A stretch of 64,000 bases of DNA from Tissierella praeacuta_A (GCF_040396155.1 NZ_JBEBOY010000004.1:1-64000), one strand, 5' to 3'; shown: positions 8,636 through 18,129, counted from the first letter of the stretch. Notes: generated by a model not told the origin, from the letters alone. Numbers and translations are program-made.

Positions 8636-9796
8636 ATGAATAAGAGAGTGTTTTTATTTATTTTATCAGCAAGCTTAATTTTAAGCTTACTAGTTGGGTG
8701 TGGAGCTCAAGAAACATCTGGTTCAGACAGTGATGTTATTAAAATAGGTGTATTTGAGCCTATGACAGGTTCTAGTGCAGCTGGTGGCGAGATGACTGTA
8801 GAAGGCATTAAACTAGCTAATGAAAAATTAGGAACTGTATTAGGCAAAAAAGTAGAATTGGTTATAGTAGATAATAAGTCTGATAAGGTTGAAGCTGCAA
8901 ATGCAGCATCAAGACTTATTGATAAAGATAAGGTAGTTGCAATCATTGGCAGCTACAGTAGTTCTTTGTCTATGGCTGCAGGAGATATTGTTAAAGCTGC
9001 TAAGGTTCCAGCAGTTGGCTGTTCTCCAACTAATCCGCTTGTTACTCTAAACAATGATTATTATTTCAGGGTATGTTTTATTGACCCATTCCAAGGTACA
9101 GTTATGTCTAACTATGCATTTAATGATTTAAATGCTAAAACAGCAGCTATAATCCAAGACGTACAACAAGATTATTCCGTAGGTCTTTCCACATATTTTG
9201 AGCAAGCTTTCATTGAATTAAGTGGATCTTCTGATTCTATAGTTGGAAAGGCATCTTATAATACAGGAGATCAAGATTTCTCAGCTCAATTAACTAATAT
9301 TAAATCTTTAAATCCAGATGTAATATTTGCACCAGGAAACTATGGTGAATCAGCTTTATTAATTAAACAAGCTAGAGATTTAGGTATTACAGTTCCTATT
9401 CTTGGCGGAGATACTTGGGAAGCTGAAGAATTTACACAAATAGGCGGGGCTGCAGTAGAAGGAGCAGTATATAGTACTCACTTTACAGCGGAATCTCCTG
9501 TATCTGAAGTATCTAAGACTTTCTTAGAGGACTATAAAGCTAAATATGGTGGAGATGCTAATGCCTTTGCAGCTTTAGGTTATGATGCTTATATGGTAAT
9601 TATAGATGCTATTGAAAGAGCAGGTTCAGCTAATCCAGTGGCTATAAAAGACAAGCTTGCAGAAACAGAAGATTTTGTAGGTGCAACTGGAATTATTACT
9701 TTAGATGAAAATGGAGATGCTGTTAAGTCAGCAATTATAAATCAAGTAAAAGGTGGTAAGTTTGTTTACTTAACAACAGTAGAACCAACAAAATAA
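8636..9796 (+). CDS. Branched-chain amino-acid-type ABC transporter binding lipoprotein (LivJ/LivK-like)
   Basis: Type I periplasmic-binding-fold receptor of a HAAT-family ABC importer, tethered outside the membrane. The signal peptide ends in lipobox LVG-C (about residue 22). The body shows family features such as IKIGVFEPMTGSSAAGGEM near the N-terminus, VAIIGSYSSSLSM and a late FAALGYDAY segment. Length (386 aa) is typical. An AAGGGAGG site precedes the ATG. It begins a five-gene Liv operon. Given the amidohydrolases upstream, the ligand may be an amide, urea-like or amino-acid compound and not a branched-chain amino acid (inference). Confidence 0.92.
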   Translation: MNKRVFLFILSASLILSLLVGCGAQETSGSDSDVIKIGVFEPMTGSSAAGGEMTVEGIKLANEKLGTVLGKKVELVIVDNKSDKVEAANAASRLIDKDKVVAIIGSYSSSLSMAAGDIVKAAKVPAVGCSPTNPLVTLNNDYYFRVCFIDPFQGTVMSNYAFNDLNAKTAAIIQDVQQDYSVGLSTYFEQAFIELSGSSDSIVGKASYNTGDQDFSAQLTNIKSLNPDVIFAPGNYGESALLIKQARDLGITVPILGGDTWEAEEFTQIGGAAVEGAVYSTHFTAESPVSEVSKTFLEDYKAKYGGDANAFAALGYDAYMVIIDAIERAGSANPVAIKDKLAETEDFVGATGIITLDENGDAVKSAIINQVKGGKFVYLTTVEPTK

Positions 9797-9819
9797 GTTA
9801 ATTTAATGGGGGAATTATA

Positions 9820-10713
9820 ATGAGCATACAAGAATTTTCACAACATATGGCTAATGGCATTGCATTGGGAAGTCTTTATGCTCTAATTGCCATTGGATAT
9901 ACTATGGTTTATGGAATATTAAGACTAATAAATTTTGCTCATGGGGATATTTTTATGTTAGGAGTATATTTAACATTCTATGGTATAACATATACTCCAA
10001 TACCTTGGTATATAGTATTTATACTTGTCGCGATTATTACTGGAATTTTGGGATTAATTTTAGAAAGACTTGCTTATAAACCTCTTAGGGGTTCACCAAG
10101 AATTACAATTCTTATATCTGCCATAGGCGCATCATTTTTATTACAAAATTTAGGTGTATTAATATTTGGAGGAAGGCCTAAGGCCTTCCCAACTCCAGAG
10201 ATTTTTAACAAGATAACAAATCTTGGAGGAGTTTCAATATCACTTGTAAATTTTGTAATCCCAATAGTTACAGTAATCCTTTTGATTGGTTTAAATTTTT
10301 TCATTCAAAGGACAAGGACTGGTATGGCAATGAGAGCATTATCTAAGGATTATGAAGCAGCTAGTTTAATGGGAATAAATATTAATGGAATAATATCCAT
10401 TACCTTCTTTATAGGTTCCTTTCTAGCGGCAGTAGGTGGAATTATGTGGGGAATAAAATATCCGCAGCTTATGCCCCATATGGGTGTATTACCTGGACTT
10501 AAATGTTTTATAGCAGCAGTAATTGGCGGAATAGGAAATATTACTGGTGCCGTATTAGGTGGATTTATTCTAGGATTAGGAGAAATACTTCTTATAGCGT
10601 TTTTACCAGGGCTAACAGGCTATAGAGATGCATTTGCCTTTGTATTACTAATTATTATACTCCTTATTAAACCAACAGGTTTAATGGGAGAAAAAATAGC
10701 GGAGAAGGTGTAA
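9820..10713 (+). CDS. livH: ABC permease, LivH family
   Basis: Integral membrane subunit (297 aa) forming half of the Liv-type channel. Several hydrophobic helices are visible, including the N-terminal GIALGSLYALIAIGYTMVYG and C-terminal FVLLIIILLIKPTGL. The LivH-type motif GILRLINFAHGDIFMLG is present, as is the EAA-like coupling region with MRALSKDYEAASLMGIN. The gene lies 23 nt after the binding protein and 3 nt before livM. Confidence 0.92.
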   Translation: MSIQEFSQHMANGIALGSLYALIAIGYTMVYGILRLINFAHGDIFMLGVYLTFYGITYTPIPWYIVFILVAIITGILGLILERLAYKPLRGSPRITILISAIGASFLLQNLGVLIFGGRPKAFPTPEIFNKITNLGGVSISLVNFVIPIVTVILLIGLNFFIQRTRTGMAMRALSKDYEAASLMGININGIISITFFIGSFLAAVGGIMWGIKYPQLMPHMGVLPGLKCFIAAVIGGIGNITGAVLGGFILGLGEILLIAFLPGLTGYRDAFAFVLLIIILLIKPTGLMGEKIAEKV

Positions 10714-10716
10714 CCT

Positions 10717-11775
10717 ATGAAGAAGAATAAATTTAATATATTATTAATAGCAGTATCCTTAATAGTATTGATTCTTTTGAATATTTTCCTAGACAATTAT
10801 AAGGTAACAATTATAAATCTTTGTGCAATCTATGTAATTCTTGCTTTAAGTATGAATTTAATCAACGGTTTTACAGGATTATTTTCTTTAGGTCATGCTG
10901 GATTTATGGCAATAGGGGCTTATACTGTAGCTATTCTTACTATGCCTATAGCAACTAAAGAAATGAATTTTTATATGAAGCCAATGGCATCATTTCTTCT
11001 AAATCTAAATATGCCATTTATATTTGCATTGATTATGGGGGGACTAATGGCAGCATTATTTGGATTTTTAATTGGTGCGCCAGTTTTAAAATTAACTGAT
11101 GATTATTTAGCCATTGCAACCTTAGGCTTTTCTGAGATTATTAGAATTTTAATCATTAATCTTCAAAGTATAACTAATGGCTCCTTAGGACTTAAAGGGA
11201 TACCTAAACTAACAATAAGTAGAAGGATAGCTGAATTTTTTGGAATAGCAGAGAGAGTAAATCTCCTATGGGCTTGGAGTATAGCAATACTTACAATTGT
11301 ATTTATGAAATTGCTGATGGAGAGTAGTTACGGCAAGGCATTTAAGGCAATTCGTGAAGATGAAATCGCTGCTAGGTCAATGGGAATTAATTTATTTAAA
11401 CATAAGGTAATGAGCTTTACTATTGGATCATTTTTAGCTGGAATTGGAGGAGGGCTTTTGGCAGCTTCTCTAGGAACTATAGATCCAACTTTGTTTAAAT
11501 TTGCTCTTACTTTTAATATTCTTCTAATGGTAGTATTAGGTGGTATGGGAAACATAAATGGAACTGCAATAGCTGCAGTTATTATTACTGTTGCTATGGA
11601 AGCTCTTAGGTTCTTAGATGAGTCTATGAATTTAGGATTTGTAGTAACTCCTGCTTTACCAGGGCTTAGAATGGTTGTATTTTCTCTTATTCTAATGTTA
11701 GTAGTTATATTTAAAAAGGATGGGTTTATGAAAAATGCCCTAGGGAAAGTGAGGGGTAAATATGCTAAAAATTGA
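10717..11775 (+). CDS. livM: ABC permease, LivM family
   Basis: Second membrane subunit (352 aa) pairing with LivH. It shows the LivM hallmark LSLGHAGFMAIGAYT, the segment LTDDYLAIATLGFSEI and the coupling-helix region AFKAIREDEIAARSMGIN. Multiple transmembrane segments fill the rest. The end overlaps livG by 14 nt, so translation is coupled. Confidence 0.92.
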   Translation: MKKNKFNILLIAVSLIVLILLNIFLDNYKVTIINLCAIYVILALSMNLINGFTGLFSLGHAGFMAIGAYTVAILTMPIATKEMNFYMKPMASFLLNLNMPFIFALIMGGLMAALFGFLIGAPVLKLTDDYLAIATLGFSEIIRILIINLQSITNGSLGLKGIPKLTISRRIAEFFGIAERVNLLWAWSIAILTIVFMKLLMESSYGKAFKAIREDEIAARSMGINLFKHKVMSFTIGSFLAGIGGGLLAASLGTIDPTLFKFALTFNILLMVVLGGMGNINGTAIAAVIITVAMEALRFLDESMNLGFVVTPALPGLRMVVFSLILMLVVIFKKDGFMKNALGKVRGKYAKN

Positions 11776-12529
11776 TAATGTGACTATGCAATTTGGTGGT
11801 GTTGTTGCAGTAAATAAGTTTACTGCAGATATTAAAGATGGAGAAATAGTTGGATTAATTGGACCTAATGGTGCAGGAAAGACTACTGTTTTTAATGTGA
11901 TTACAGGTGTATATAAACCAACAGAGGGGAAGGTCGTTTTTAACCCTAGTGGAGATGAAAGGATAATATCTAATCTTAGACCAGATAAGATAGCACAACT
12001 TGGTATATGTAGAACCTTTCAAAATATTAGACTGTTTAAAGAATTATCCGTTTTAGATAATGTGTTTATAGGAGGACATTTAAGGATTAAATCCGATATA
12101 TTTTCTTCTGTAATACGATTGCCAAATTACACTAGGGAAGAAAAACAGATGATGGAAAAAGCTAAATACTTGTTGCAGAAAGTAGATTTATATGATGAAA
12201 AGGACGAGAAAGCATTTTCTTTACCCTATGGTAAACAAAGAAGATTAGAAATAGCAAGGGCCTTAGCAACAGATCCAAAGTTGCTTTTATTAGATGAACC
12301 AGCAGCAGGAATGAATCCTCAAGAAACTCAAGAGTTAATGGAGTTTATTGGAGATATAAAAAAGGAATTTGATTTAACTATATTTTTAATAGAACATCAT
12401 ATGGAAGTTGTCATGGGTATTTGTGAAAAGATATTTGTACTAGATCATGGAACTTCAATAGCAGAAGGTAGCCCAGGAGAAATCCAAAGCAATACAAAGG
12501 TTATTGAAGCATATTTGGGGGTGGAATAA
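11762..12529 (+). CDS. livG: ABC ATPase, LivG family
   Basis: Cytoplasmic ATPase (255 aa) of the Liv importer. Walker A is GPNGAGKTT and the Q-loop region is GICRTFQNIRLF. The signature is unusual, FSLPYGKQRRLEIARAL: the family often has LPYGxQRRLEIARAL, so the missing LSGGQ is a LivG trait and not damage. Walker B LLLLDEPAAGMNP and switch His in IEHHME are present. It overlaps livF by 1 nt (TAATG). Confidence 0.93.
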   Translation: MLKIDNVTMQFGGVVAVNKFTADIKDGEIVGLIGPNGAGKTTVFNVITGVYKPTEGKVVFNPSGDERIISNLRPDKIAQLGICRTFQNIRLFKELSVLDNVFIGGHLRIKSDIFSSVIRLPNYTREEKQMMEKAKYLLQKVDLYDEKDEKAFSLPYGKQRRLEIARALATDPKLLLLDEPAAGMNPQETQELMEFIGDIKKEFDLTIFLIEHHMEVVMGICEKIFVLDHGTSIAEGSPGEIQSNTKVIEAYLGVE

Positions 12530-13239
12530 TGCTTGCTATAAGAAATCTTCATGTTAGTTATGGAGGCATTAAAGCCTTGAGAGGTATCAATATTGATATT
12601 GAAGAAAACAAAATAGTCACCTTAATAGGTGCAAATGGAGCAGGAAAATCTTCTACCCTAAGAGCCATAATGAATTTAGTTAAAAAGGAAGATGGAAAAG
12701 TGGAATATGATGGTGATGATTTAACCAATCTTAAGACTATGGACATAGTAAAGAAGGGTATAGCATTATCACCTGAAGGAAGAAGGGTATTTGCAAATCT
12801 TACTGTAGAAGAGAATCTAATTCTTGGAGCTTATATAAGAAATGATACAGAAGAGATAAAGAAGGATATAGATAAGGTATATGATTTATTTCCTAGACTA
12901 AAAGAAAGGTCTTGGCAAAAAGCAGGAACTCTTTCAGGAGGAGAACAGCAGATGCTTGCAGTAGGAAGGGCATTAATGATCAGACCGAAGGTATTGATGT
13001 TAGATGAGCCTTCATTAGGGTTAGCACCTTTATTAGTCAAAGATATATTTGATATTATAAAGGAGATTCATAGTCAAGGAAATACAATATTATTAGTTGA
13101 GCAAAATGCAAAAAAGGCCTTAGAAATAGCTGATTATGCCTACGTTCTAGAAACTGGTTCCTTAGTACTTGAAGGTCAAGGAGAAGAGCTGTTAAATGAT
13201 GAAAAAGTGAAGGCTGCATATTTAGGAGAGGCAAAATAG
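12529..13239 (+). CDS. livF: ABC ATPase, LivF family
   Basis: Second ATPase (236 aa) of the Liv importer. Walker A GANGAGKSS, Q-loop-region ALSPEGRRVF, signature LSGGEQQML, Walker B VLMLDEPSLGLAP and LLVEQNA at the switch position are all standard for LivF. It ends the operon and is followed by a terminator about 30 nt downstream. Confidence 0.93.
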   Translation: MLAIRNLHVSYGGIKALRGINIDIEENKIVTLIGANGAGKSSTLRAIMNLVKKEDGKVEYDGDDLTNLKTMDIVKKGIALSPEGRRVFANLTVEENLILGAYIRNDTEEIKKDIDKVYDLFPRLKERSWQKAGTLSGGEQQMLAVGRALMIRPKVLMLDEPSLGLAPLLVKDIFDIIKEIHSQGNTILLVEQNAKKALEIADYAYVLETGSLVLEGQGEELLNDEKVKAAYLGEAK

Positions 13240-13269
13240 AAACTAATTATCGAGTATAATCAAATCTTA

Positions 13270-13304
13270 AAAGGGAAAAGAGTTTTTAAACTTTTTTCCC
13301 TTTA
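13270..13304 (+). terminator. Rho-independent terminator of the liv operon
   Basis: Stem AAAGGGAAAAGAGTTT against AAACTTTTTTCCCTTT (one internal mismatch), followed by TATATTTG. It lies about 30 nt after livF. Confidence 0.75.
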
Positions 13305-13360
13305 TATTTGTCCAAAATGTAATCATAATGTAACTACTTTTTTACTGTATTGAGATATAA

Positions 13361-13497
13361 TAACAATTAATAAGAAGCAATTAACAATTCATAGCTAGAA
13401 GAATTCAGACATAGACCTTTCATTTCAATTTTGTATATTTTATTTTGAAGAATAATAACATATTCAAATGTAAATTGTTAATTGTAAATTTTCAATT
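13361..13497. repeat. Intergenic element bounded by CAATTAACAATT inverted repeats (copy 1)
   Basis: CAATTAACAATT at 13378-13389 is matched by its reverse complement AATTGTTAATTG at 13473-13484. Related TTAATTGTTAATTG-type ends occur at 16024-16153 and 57088-57230. No gene is visible inside. The inner sequence is not shared with the other copies by eye. Confidence 0.5.
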
Positions 13498-13517
13498 GAT
13501 TAGAGGGGGTTGATTAT

Positions 13518-14387
13518 GTGAAGAAGTTCATATCTATAATTTTGATAATATTGATTGTTGCAATAAATATGGTTGCCTTTGCTGATATGGACGAGAAAAT
13601 GGTTAATCATTGGTCTAAGAATATTATCGAAAAAGAATTTCTGGCTTATTATTTTCCATATTTAGCTAAAAATGGATTTGCCAAATTTAATCCAGACGAT
13701 TATATTACTAAGAGGGATTTTGCTTTATCTTTAGCATCCTTAGCAAAGAATTATAATTTAGATGGAACTGTAAATAATATTGTAACATATGAAGCTTTAA
13801 CGAGAAAAGAAATGGTTGATATTATTGGTAATAAATTAGTATTGAAAGATACAATAAAATATGAAAATCAAGAACTTCCTTTTCAAGATATTAATACTAT
13901 GAATAAAGATAGCATAGAATTATTAAGGGTATTATTTAACTTGGAGATTATTAATGGTGTTTCTAATGCAAATTTTGCGCCAGATAGAAAGGTCACACAA
14001 GCTGAAGCCATAATAATCTTGCAAAGATTGAAAGGAGTATTGGAAGAGATGAGGGGAGTAAAAGAAGTATCATTTAATATTGCGGGTATTGTTCAATCTC
14101 ATAATGCGGAAGAATCAGTAATAGTAAAGGAAGGAACCGATAGCGTGTTAGTTACTATTACTAAAGAATTTCCAACACCTGGATATTCCTTAGATGTTGA
14201 AAAAATACTAAAGTATAAGGATGAATATAAGGTATATCTAAATGTTGTACCACCTAAAGAAGATAGCATACAATTACAAGTTGTTACTTATAAAACTATG
14301 ACTATAGAAATCGAGAAGAATAAATTAATGGGAGAACCTTATGTATTTACTATAGAGGGGTTAAAAAGCAATCTATCAATTAAATAG
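13518..14387 (+). CDS. Exported SLH-domain protein with PrcB-like C-terminal domain
   Basis: A 289-aa protein with a GTG start behind AGAGGGGG. Residues 1-22 form a signal peptide ending AFA. Next come degenerate S-layer-homology repeats (HWSKNIIEKE..., FQDIN...LNLEIINGVSNANF-type with APDRKVTQAEA), which bind secondary wall polymer. The last ~90 residues (TPGYSLDVEKI..., LQVVTYKTMTIEIEK) resemble the PrcB C-terminal domain of clostridial surface proteins. It probably sits on the cell wall with an unknown role. The stop codon lies inside the right arm of its own terminator. Confidence 0.75.
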   Translation: MKKFISIILIILIVAINMVAFADMDEKMVNHWSKNIIEKEFLAYYFPYLAKNGFAKFNPDDYITKRDFALSLASLAKNYNLDGTVNNIVTYEALTRKEMVDIIGNKLVLKDTIKYENQELPFQDINTMNKDSIELLRVLFNLEIINGVSNANFAPDRKVTQAEAIIILQRLKGVLEEMRGVKEVSFNIAGIVQSHNAEESVIVKEGTDSVLVTITKEFPTPGYSLDVEKILKYKDEYKVYLNVVPPKEDSIQLQVVTYKTMTIEIEKNKLMGEPYVFTIEGLKSNLSIK

Positions 14388-14397
14388 ATTGCTTTTT
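14363..14397 (+). terminator. Terminator overlapping the end of the SLH gene
   Basis: A 14-bp perfect stem (AAAAAGCAATCTAT 14363-14376 with ATAGATTGCTTTTT 14384-14397) and a 7-nt loop. The left arm encodes the last residues of the SLH protein and the TAG stop sits in the right arm. Confidence 0.8.
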
Positions 14398-14496
14398 AAT
14401 ATTATAATAGTAATATAAAAGAGATAATAGATGACACTAATAGATATTTTTGATAGAATGATTATGAATATAAGACAGATTGAAAAGGTGAATATA

Positions 14497-16026
14497 ATGA
14501 GTAAAAAACGAAAACTTGCACAATCAGCAGCAATGATATCCATATTTACACTGATATCAAAGGCTTTAGGATTTGTTCGGGAAGTTATGATTGCAAATAG
14601 ATTTGGTTCAGGTATGGAAACGGATACTTATTTCGTGGCTATGACAGCTACTGTAATTATAATGGGCACATTAGGAGCTGCATTAAATACTACATTGGTA
14701 CCAATATTTTCTGAAATAGGAGAGAAATATGGTAAGAAAGGAAAATTAAAGTATTTAAATAATATTTTTAATATAGTTTTAGTAATAACAATTTTTATAG
14801 TTATACTGGGATATATATTTTCGCCTACAGTAATAAAGATATTAGCAAAAGGATTTCACGGAAAGCAATTTAAGTTGGCTGTAAAATTAAATAGGGTAGG
14901 ACTTCCCATAGCAATACTTCTGGGATTTACATATGTCTTTTCAGGACTACTTCATAGTAGTCAGATATTTGGGCCGCCAGCTATATCTGGTTTGCCATAT
15001 AATTTTGTGTTTTTAATTTACTTATTTTTCTTTGCAAAGGATTCTAATGTGGTTGTTTTAATGGTAGTGACTGTAATTGCTGCATTGGCCCAATTTTTAA
15101 TATTGGTACCAGCAGTTAGTCATATGGGTTATAAATATAAGTTTGAGATAAATTTAAAGGATAAGTATTTAAGTAAAGCAATTGTTTTAATACTTCCAGT
15201 GCTTATTGGGTCTGCAGTACAACAGATAAATGTGGTCATAGATAAGACTTTGGCATCTGGGTTAATAGATGGTAGTATATCAGCCCTTAGCTATGCTTCC
15301 AAGGTAAATGACATGGTCATAGCAGTGTTTATAATGGCCATAACTACAGTAATCTTTCCAATGCTGTCCCAAGCATTTTCCCAAAATGATAATGGGAAGG
15401 TGAAAGAGATTCTGGGACTAGGGATTAATATTATACTTATTATAACTGTACCAGCTACAGTTGGATTACTTATATTATCAGAGCCTATGGTATATTTGTT
15501 TTTTGAGAGAAATGCTTTTGATGAATTAGCCACATATATGACAAGTAAAGCTCTTATATTTTATTCTATAGGATTAATAGGTTCATCCTTACGCTTAATG
15601 CTCAATAGAGTATATTATTCATTGCAGGATACTAAAACACCTATGATTAATGGAATAGTGGCAGTGTTTATAAATTTAGCCTTAAACTTATTACTAATAA
15701 AGCCTATGGCACATATGGGACTAGCATTGGCTACAAGTATATCATCTACTATAACTACCCTTATGCTATTTCTAAGTCTTAGAAGGAAAATTGGATCAAT
15801 AGGTTTAACGAAGTATTTGATTTGTTTCATAAAAACCCTTGTAGCTTCATTGGCTATGGGGATTGTAGTATATTTAATATATTACAAATTAGGAGCTGTC
15901 ATAGCAACAACGAAAGTCATGAAGATGGTTATGCTATTAGCATCAGTAGTAGTTGGAGTAATAGTGTACTTTGTTTTATGTGTAGTCTTTAGGATAAAGG
16001 AATTGGGTATTATATTCAAAAGATAA
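14497..16026 (+). CDS. murJ: Lipid II flippase MurJ (MviN family)
   Basis: Polytopic membrane protein (509 aa) of the MOP superfamily that moves the peptidoglycan precursor lipid II across the membrane. The N-terminus has the MurJ signature (SIFTLISKALGFVREVMIA and FGSGMETDTYFVA). Family features include LVPIFSE, GPPAISGLPYN and LLHSSQIF, and 13-14 hydrophobic helices are visible. An in-frame ATG at 14431 lacks a ribosome site; GAAAAGGTG lies just before 14497, which also starts with the usual basic MSKKRKLAQ, so 14497 is chosen. Confidence 0.92.
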   Translation: MSKKRKLAQSAAMISIFTLISKALGFVREVMIANRFGSGMETDTYFVAMTATVIIMGTLGAALNTTLVPIFSEIGEKYGKKGKLKYLNNIFNIVLVITIFIVILGYIFSPTVIKILAKGFHGKQFKLAVKLNRVGLPIAILLGFTYVFSGLLHSSQIFGPPAISGLPYNFVFLIYLFFFAKDSNVVVLMVVTVIAALAQFLILVPAVSHMGYKYKFEINLKDKYLSKAIVLILPVLIGSAVQQINVVIDKTLASGLIDGSISALSYASKVNDMVIAVFIMAITTVIFPMLSQAFSQNDNGKVKEILGLGINIILIITVPATVGLLILSEPMVYLFFERNAFDELATYMTSKALIFYSIGLIGSSLRLMLNRVYYSLQDTKTPMINGIVAVFINLALNLLLIKPMAHMGLALATSISSTITTLMLFLSLRRKIGSIGLTKYLICFIKTLVASLAMGIVVYLIYYKLGAVIATTKVMKMVMLLASVVVGVIVYFVLCVVFRIKELGIIFKR

Positions 16027-16153
16027 TTAACAATTAATAAAGAAAAATAAAAAACCAAGATCTTTTGTTTTGCTCAGGGTGACAGAAATTGTCATACTGA
16101 ACTAAGCGAAGAATCTTGGTTTTATCTTTTTATAATTGTTATCTGTTAATTGT
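16024..16153. repeat. Dispersed palindromic repeat (TCTTCG..CTCAG..TGACA type) acting between convergent genes
   Basis: A 130-bp imperfect inverted repeat: AATTAACAATTAAT (16025-16038) opposite AATTGTTATCTGTTAATTG (16133-16151), with inner arms CCAAGAT / ATCTTGG and a core GCTCAGGGTGACAG...TTGTCATACTGAACTAAGC. The core resembles a repeat widespread in bacterial genomes (GATTCTTCGCT..CTCAG..TGACA). It fills the whole gap between murJ and the convergent oppF and likely ends both transcripts. Confidence 0.7.
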
Positions 16154-17116
16154 CTAAATCTCTCTAGCTCTATGACATGAGATAAAATGGTTTGGTCGTA
16201 TTTCTTCAAAAGTAGGGTTTGTTTCTCTGCATTTTTCTACGGCATAGGAGCATCTGTCTACAAATCTGCAACCTTCTTTAGGATTGATTGGACTTGGTAC
16301 ATCTCCTTCTAGCATTATCCTATGTCTAGACCTTTGAATTTCTGGGTCAGGTATTGGTATTGCTGATAATAAAGCTCTGGTATATGGATGGATTGGATTT
16401 TCATATAATTCCTCCGATGGAGCCAATTCCATCATATGTCCCAAATACATTACACCAACTCTATCAGAGATATATCTTACCATGGATAAATCATGGGCTA
16501 TAAACATATAGGTTAAACCTAGCTTTTCCTGTAGTTCTTTTAATAGATTGACTACTTGAGCTTGGATAGATACATCTAGAGCTGAAATAGGCTCGTCACA
16601 GACAATAAACTTTGGATTTAATGCCAATGCCCTTGCGATTCCGATTCTTTGCCTTTGACCACCTGAGAATTCATGGGGAAAACGCATGGCGTGTTCTTCA
16701 TTAAGCCCTACTAATTTCAATAATTCTATTACTCTATTGTTGCGTTCACCTTTATTCTTATAGGCATGATGAATATCCAGCGGCTCTGCAACTATTTCTT
16801 CTACAGTCATTCTAGGGTTTAAAGAAGCATAAGGGTCTTGGAATATCATTTGAAAGTTTTTCCTGATTTCCTGCATTTCTCGTCTAGAAAGGCTATAGAC
16901 ATTTTGTCCATTAAATATTAATTCACCATCTGTTGGCTCGTATAGCCTTATAATAGTTCTGCCTGCAGTGGATTTTCCACATCCAGATTCTCCAACTAAT
17001 CCAAAGGTTTCTCCAGGATATATATCAAAGCTAATGCCATCTACGGCCTTTAGCATTCCTTCTCCTACATCAAAATGTTTTTTAATATTTCTTGCAGATA
17101 TTAAAGGTTCTACCAT
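16154..17116 (-). CDS. oppF: Oligopeptide ABC transporter ATPase OppF
   Basis: Cytoplasmic ATPase (320 aa) of the second peptide importer in the window. Walker A GESGCGKSTAG, Q-loop FQDPYASLNPR, signature FSGGQRQRIGIARAL, Walker B FIVCDEPISALDVS and switch His in IAHDLS are intact. The C-terminal oligopeptide domain has GCRFVDRCSYA. It is the last gene of a five-gene operon and touches oppD (1-nt overlap). Confidence 0.95.
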   Translation of the reverse strand: MVEPLISARNIKKHFDVGEGMLKAVDGISFDIYPGETFGLVGESGCGKSTAGRTIIRLYEPTDGELIFNGQNVYSLSRREMQEIRKNFQMIFQDPYASLNPRMTVEEIVAEPLDIHHAYKNKGERNNRVIELLKLVGLNEEHAMRFPHEFSGGQRQRIGIARALALNPKFIVCDEPISALDVSIQAQVVNLLKELQEKLGLTYMFIAHDLSMVRYISDRVGVMYLGHMMELAPSEELYENPIHPYTRALLSAIPIPDPEIQRSRHRIMLEGDVPSPINPKEGCRFVDRCSYAVEKCRETNPTFEEIRPNHFISCHRAREI

Positions 17117-18117
17117 CAGATTTCCCTCCCTTCATAAGCTTTTGCCAGAGGATGATTCATCCAGCAGCGACTTATATGTGTATCACTATGATTGTCAAAC
17201 TCAGGCATATATTCTTTGCAAACTTTCATTGCATGATCACATCTGTCGTAGAAAGAACATCCTTTAGGAGGAATATATAAATCCGGAGGTGTTCCATCAA
17301 TTGAGTGAAGAGGTTCATCCCTAGACATATTTAAACGAGGAACAGAAGCTAAAAGCTTTTTAGTATAAGGATGTTTAGGATTTTTAAATATTTCATCAGT
17401 TAATCCTTTTTCTAAAATCTGTCCTGCATACATAACTATTACTTTATCGCTCATATCCGCTACAATGCCTAAATCATGGGTAATTAGTATAATAGACATG
17501 GACAATTTTTTCTGTATTTCTTTCATAAGCTCTAGAATTTGAGCTTGTACTGTAACATCAAGGGCAGTAGTAGGCTCATCAGCAATCAATAATTTTGGAG
17601 TAGATACCATTGCAAGTGCTATCATTACTCTTTGCCTCATACCTCCAGAGAATTCATGAGGATATTGATTAACTCTTTTTTCTGGTTGAGGAACTGCTAC
17701 TAAGTTTAACATTTCTATAGCTTTTTCTTTTGCGTCTTTAGCAGATAGTTTCTGATGTTTCACAAGACCTTCTACAATTTGTTTTCCAATTCTCATAGTT
17801 GGATTTAAAGAGGTCATAGGGTCTTGGAATACCATGGAAATATCATTGCCACGGACAGATTGCATTTCTTTATCAGATTTTTTTAAAAGGTCAATGCCAT
17901 CAAAAATTATTTCTCCACTTTTAAAGAAAGCAGGTGGCATAGGTAAGAGCTGCATTATGGAATTGGCAGTAACACTTTTTCCACAGCCAGATTCGCCAAC
18001 AATAGCTACAGTTTCAGATTTACCCACATCAAAACTAATATTACGAACGGCTTCAACTTCTCCAAAGAATGTCTTAAAAGACACAGATAAATTTTTAACT
18101 TCTAATAGTTTTTCCAT
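17116..18117 (-). CDS. oppD: Oligopeptide ABC transporter ATPase OppD
   Basis: Partner ATPase (333 aa). Walker A GESGCGKSVT, Q-loop FQDPMTSLNPT, signature FSGGMRQRVMIAL, Walker B LLIADEPTTALDVT and ITHDLG at the switch are standard for OppD. The C-terminal Cys segment (GCSFYDRCDHA) is present. It lies 12 nt after oppC. Confidence 0.95.
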   Translation of the reverse strand: MEKLLEVKNLSVSFKTFFGEVEAVRNISFDVGKSETVAIVGESGCGKSVTANSIMQLLPMPPAFFKSGEIIFDGIDLLKKSDKEMQSVRGNDISMVFQDPMTSLNPTMRIGKQIVEGLVKHQKLSAKDAKEKAIEMLNLVAVPQPEKRVNQYPHEFSGGMRQRVMIALAMVSTPKLLIADEPTTALDVTVQAQILELMKEIQKKLSMSIILITHDLGIVADMSDKVIVMYAGQILEKGLTDEIFKNPKHPYTKKLLASVPRLNMSRDEPLHSIDGTPPDLYIPPKGCSFYDRCDHAMKVCKEYMPEFDNHSDTHISRCWMNHPLAKAYEGREI

Positions 18118-18129
18118 TTTTCCACCTCT

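Noticed and set aside
12150..12260. Damaged ABC signature in LivG
   Set aside because: The LPYGKQRRLEIARAL form is normal for the LivG family and is not a mutation.
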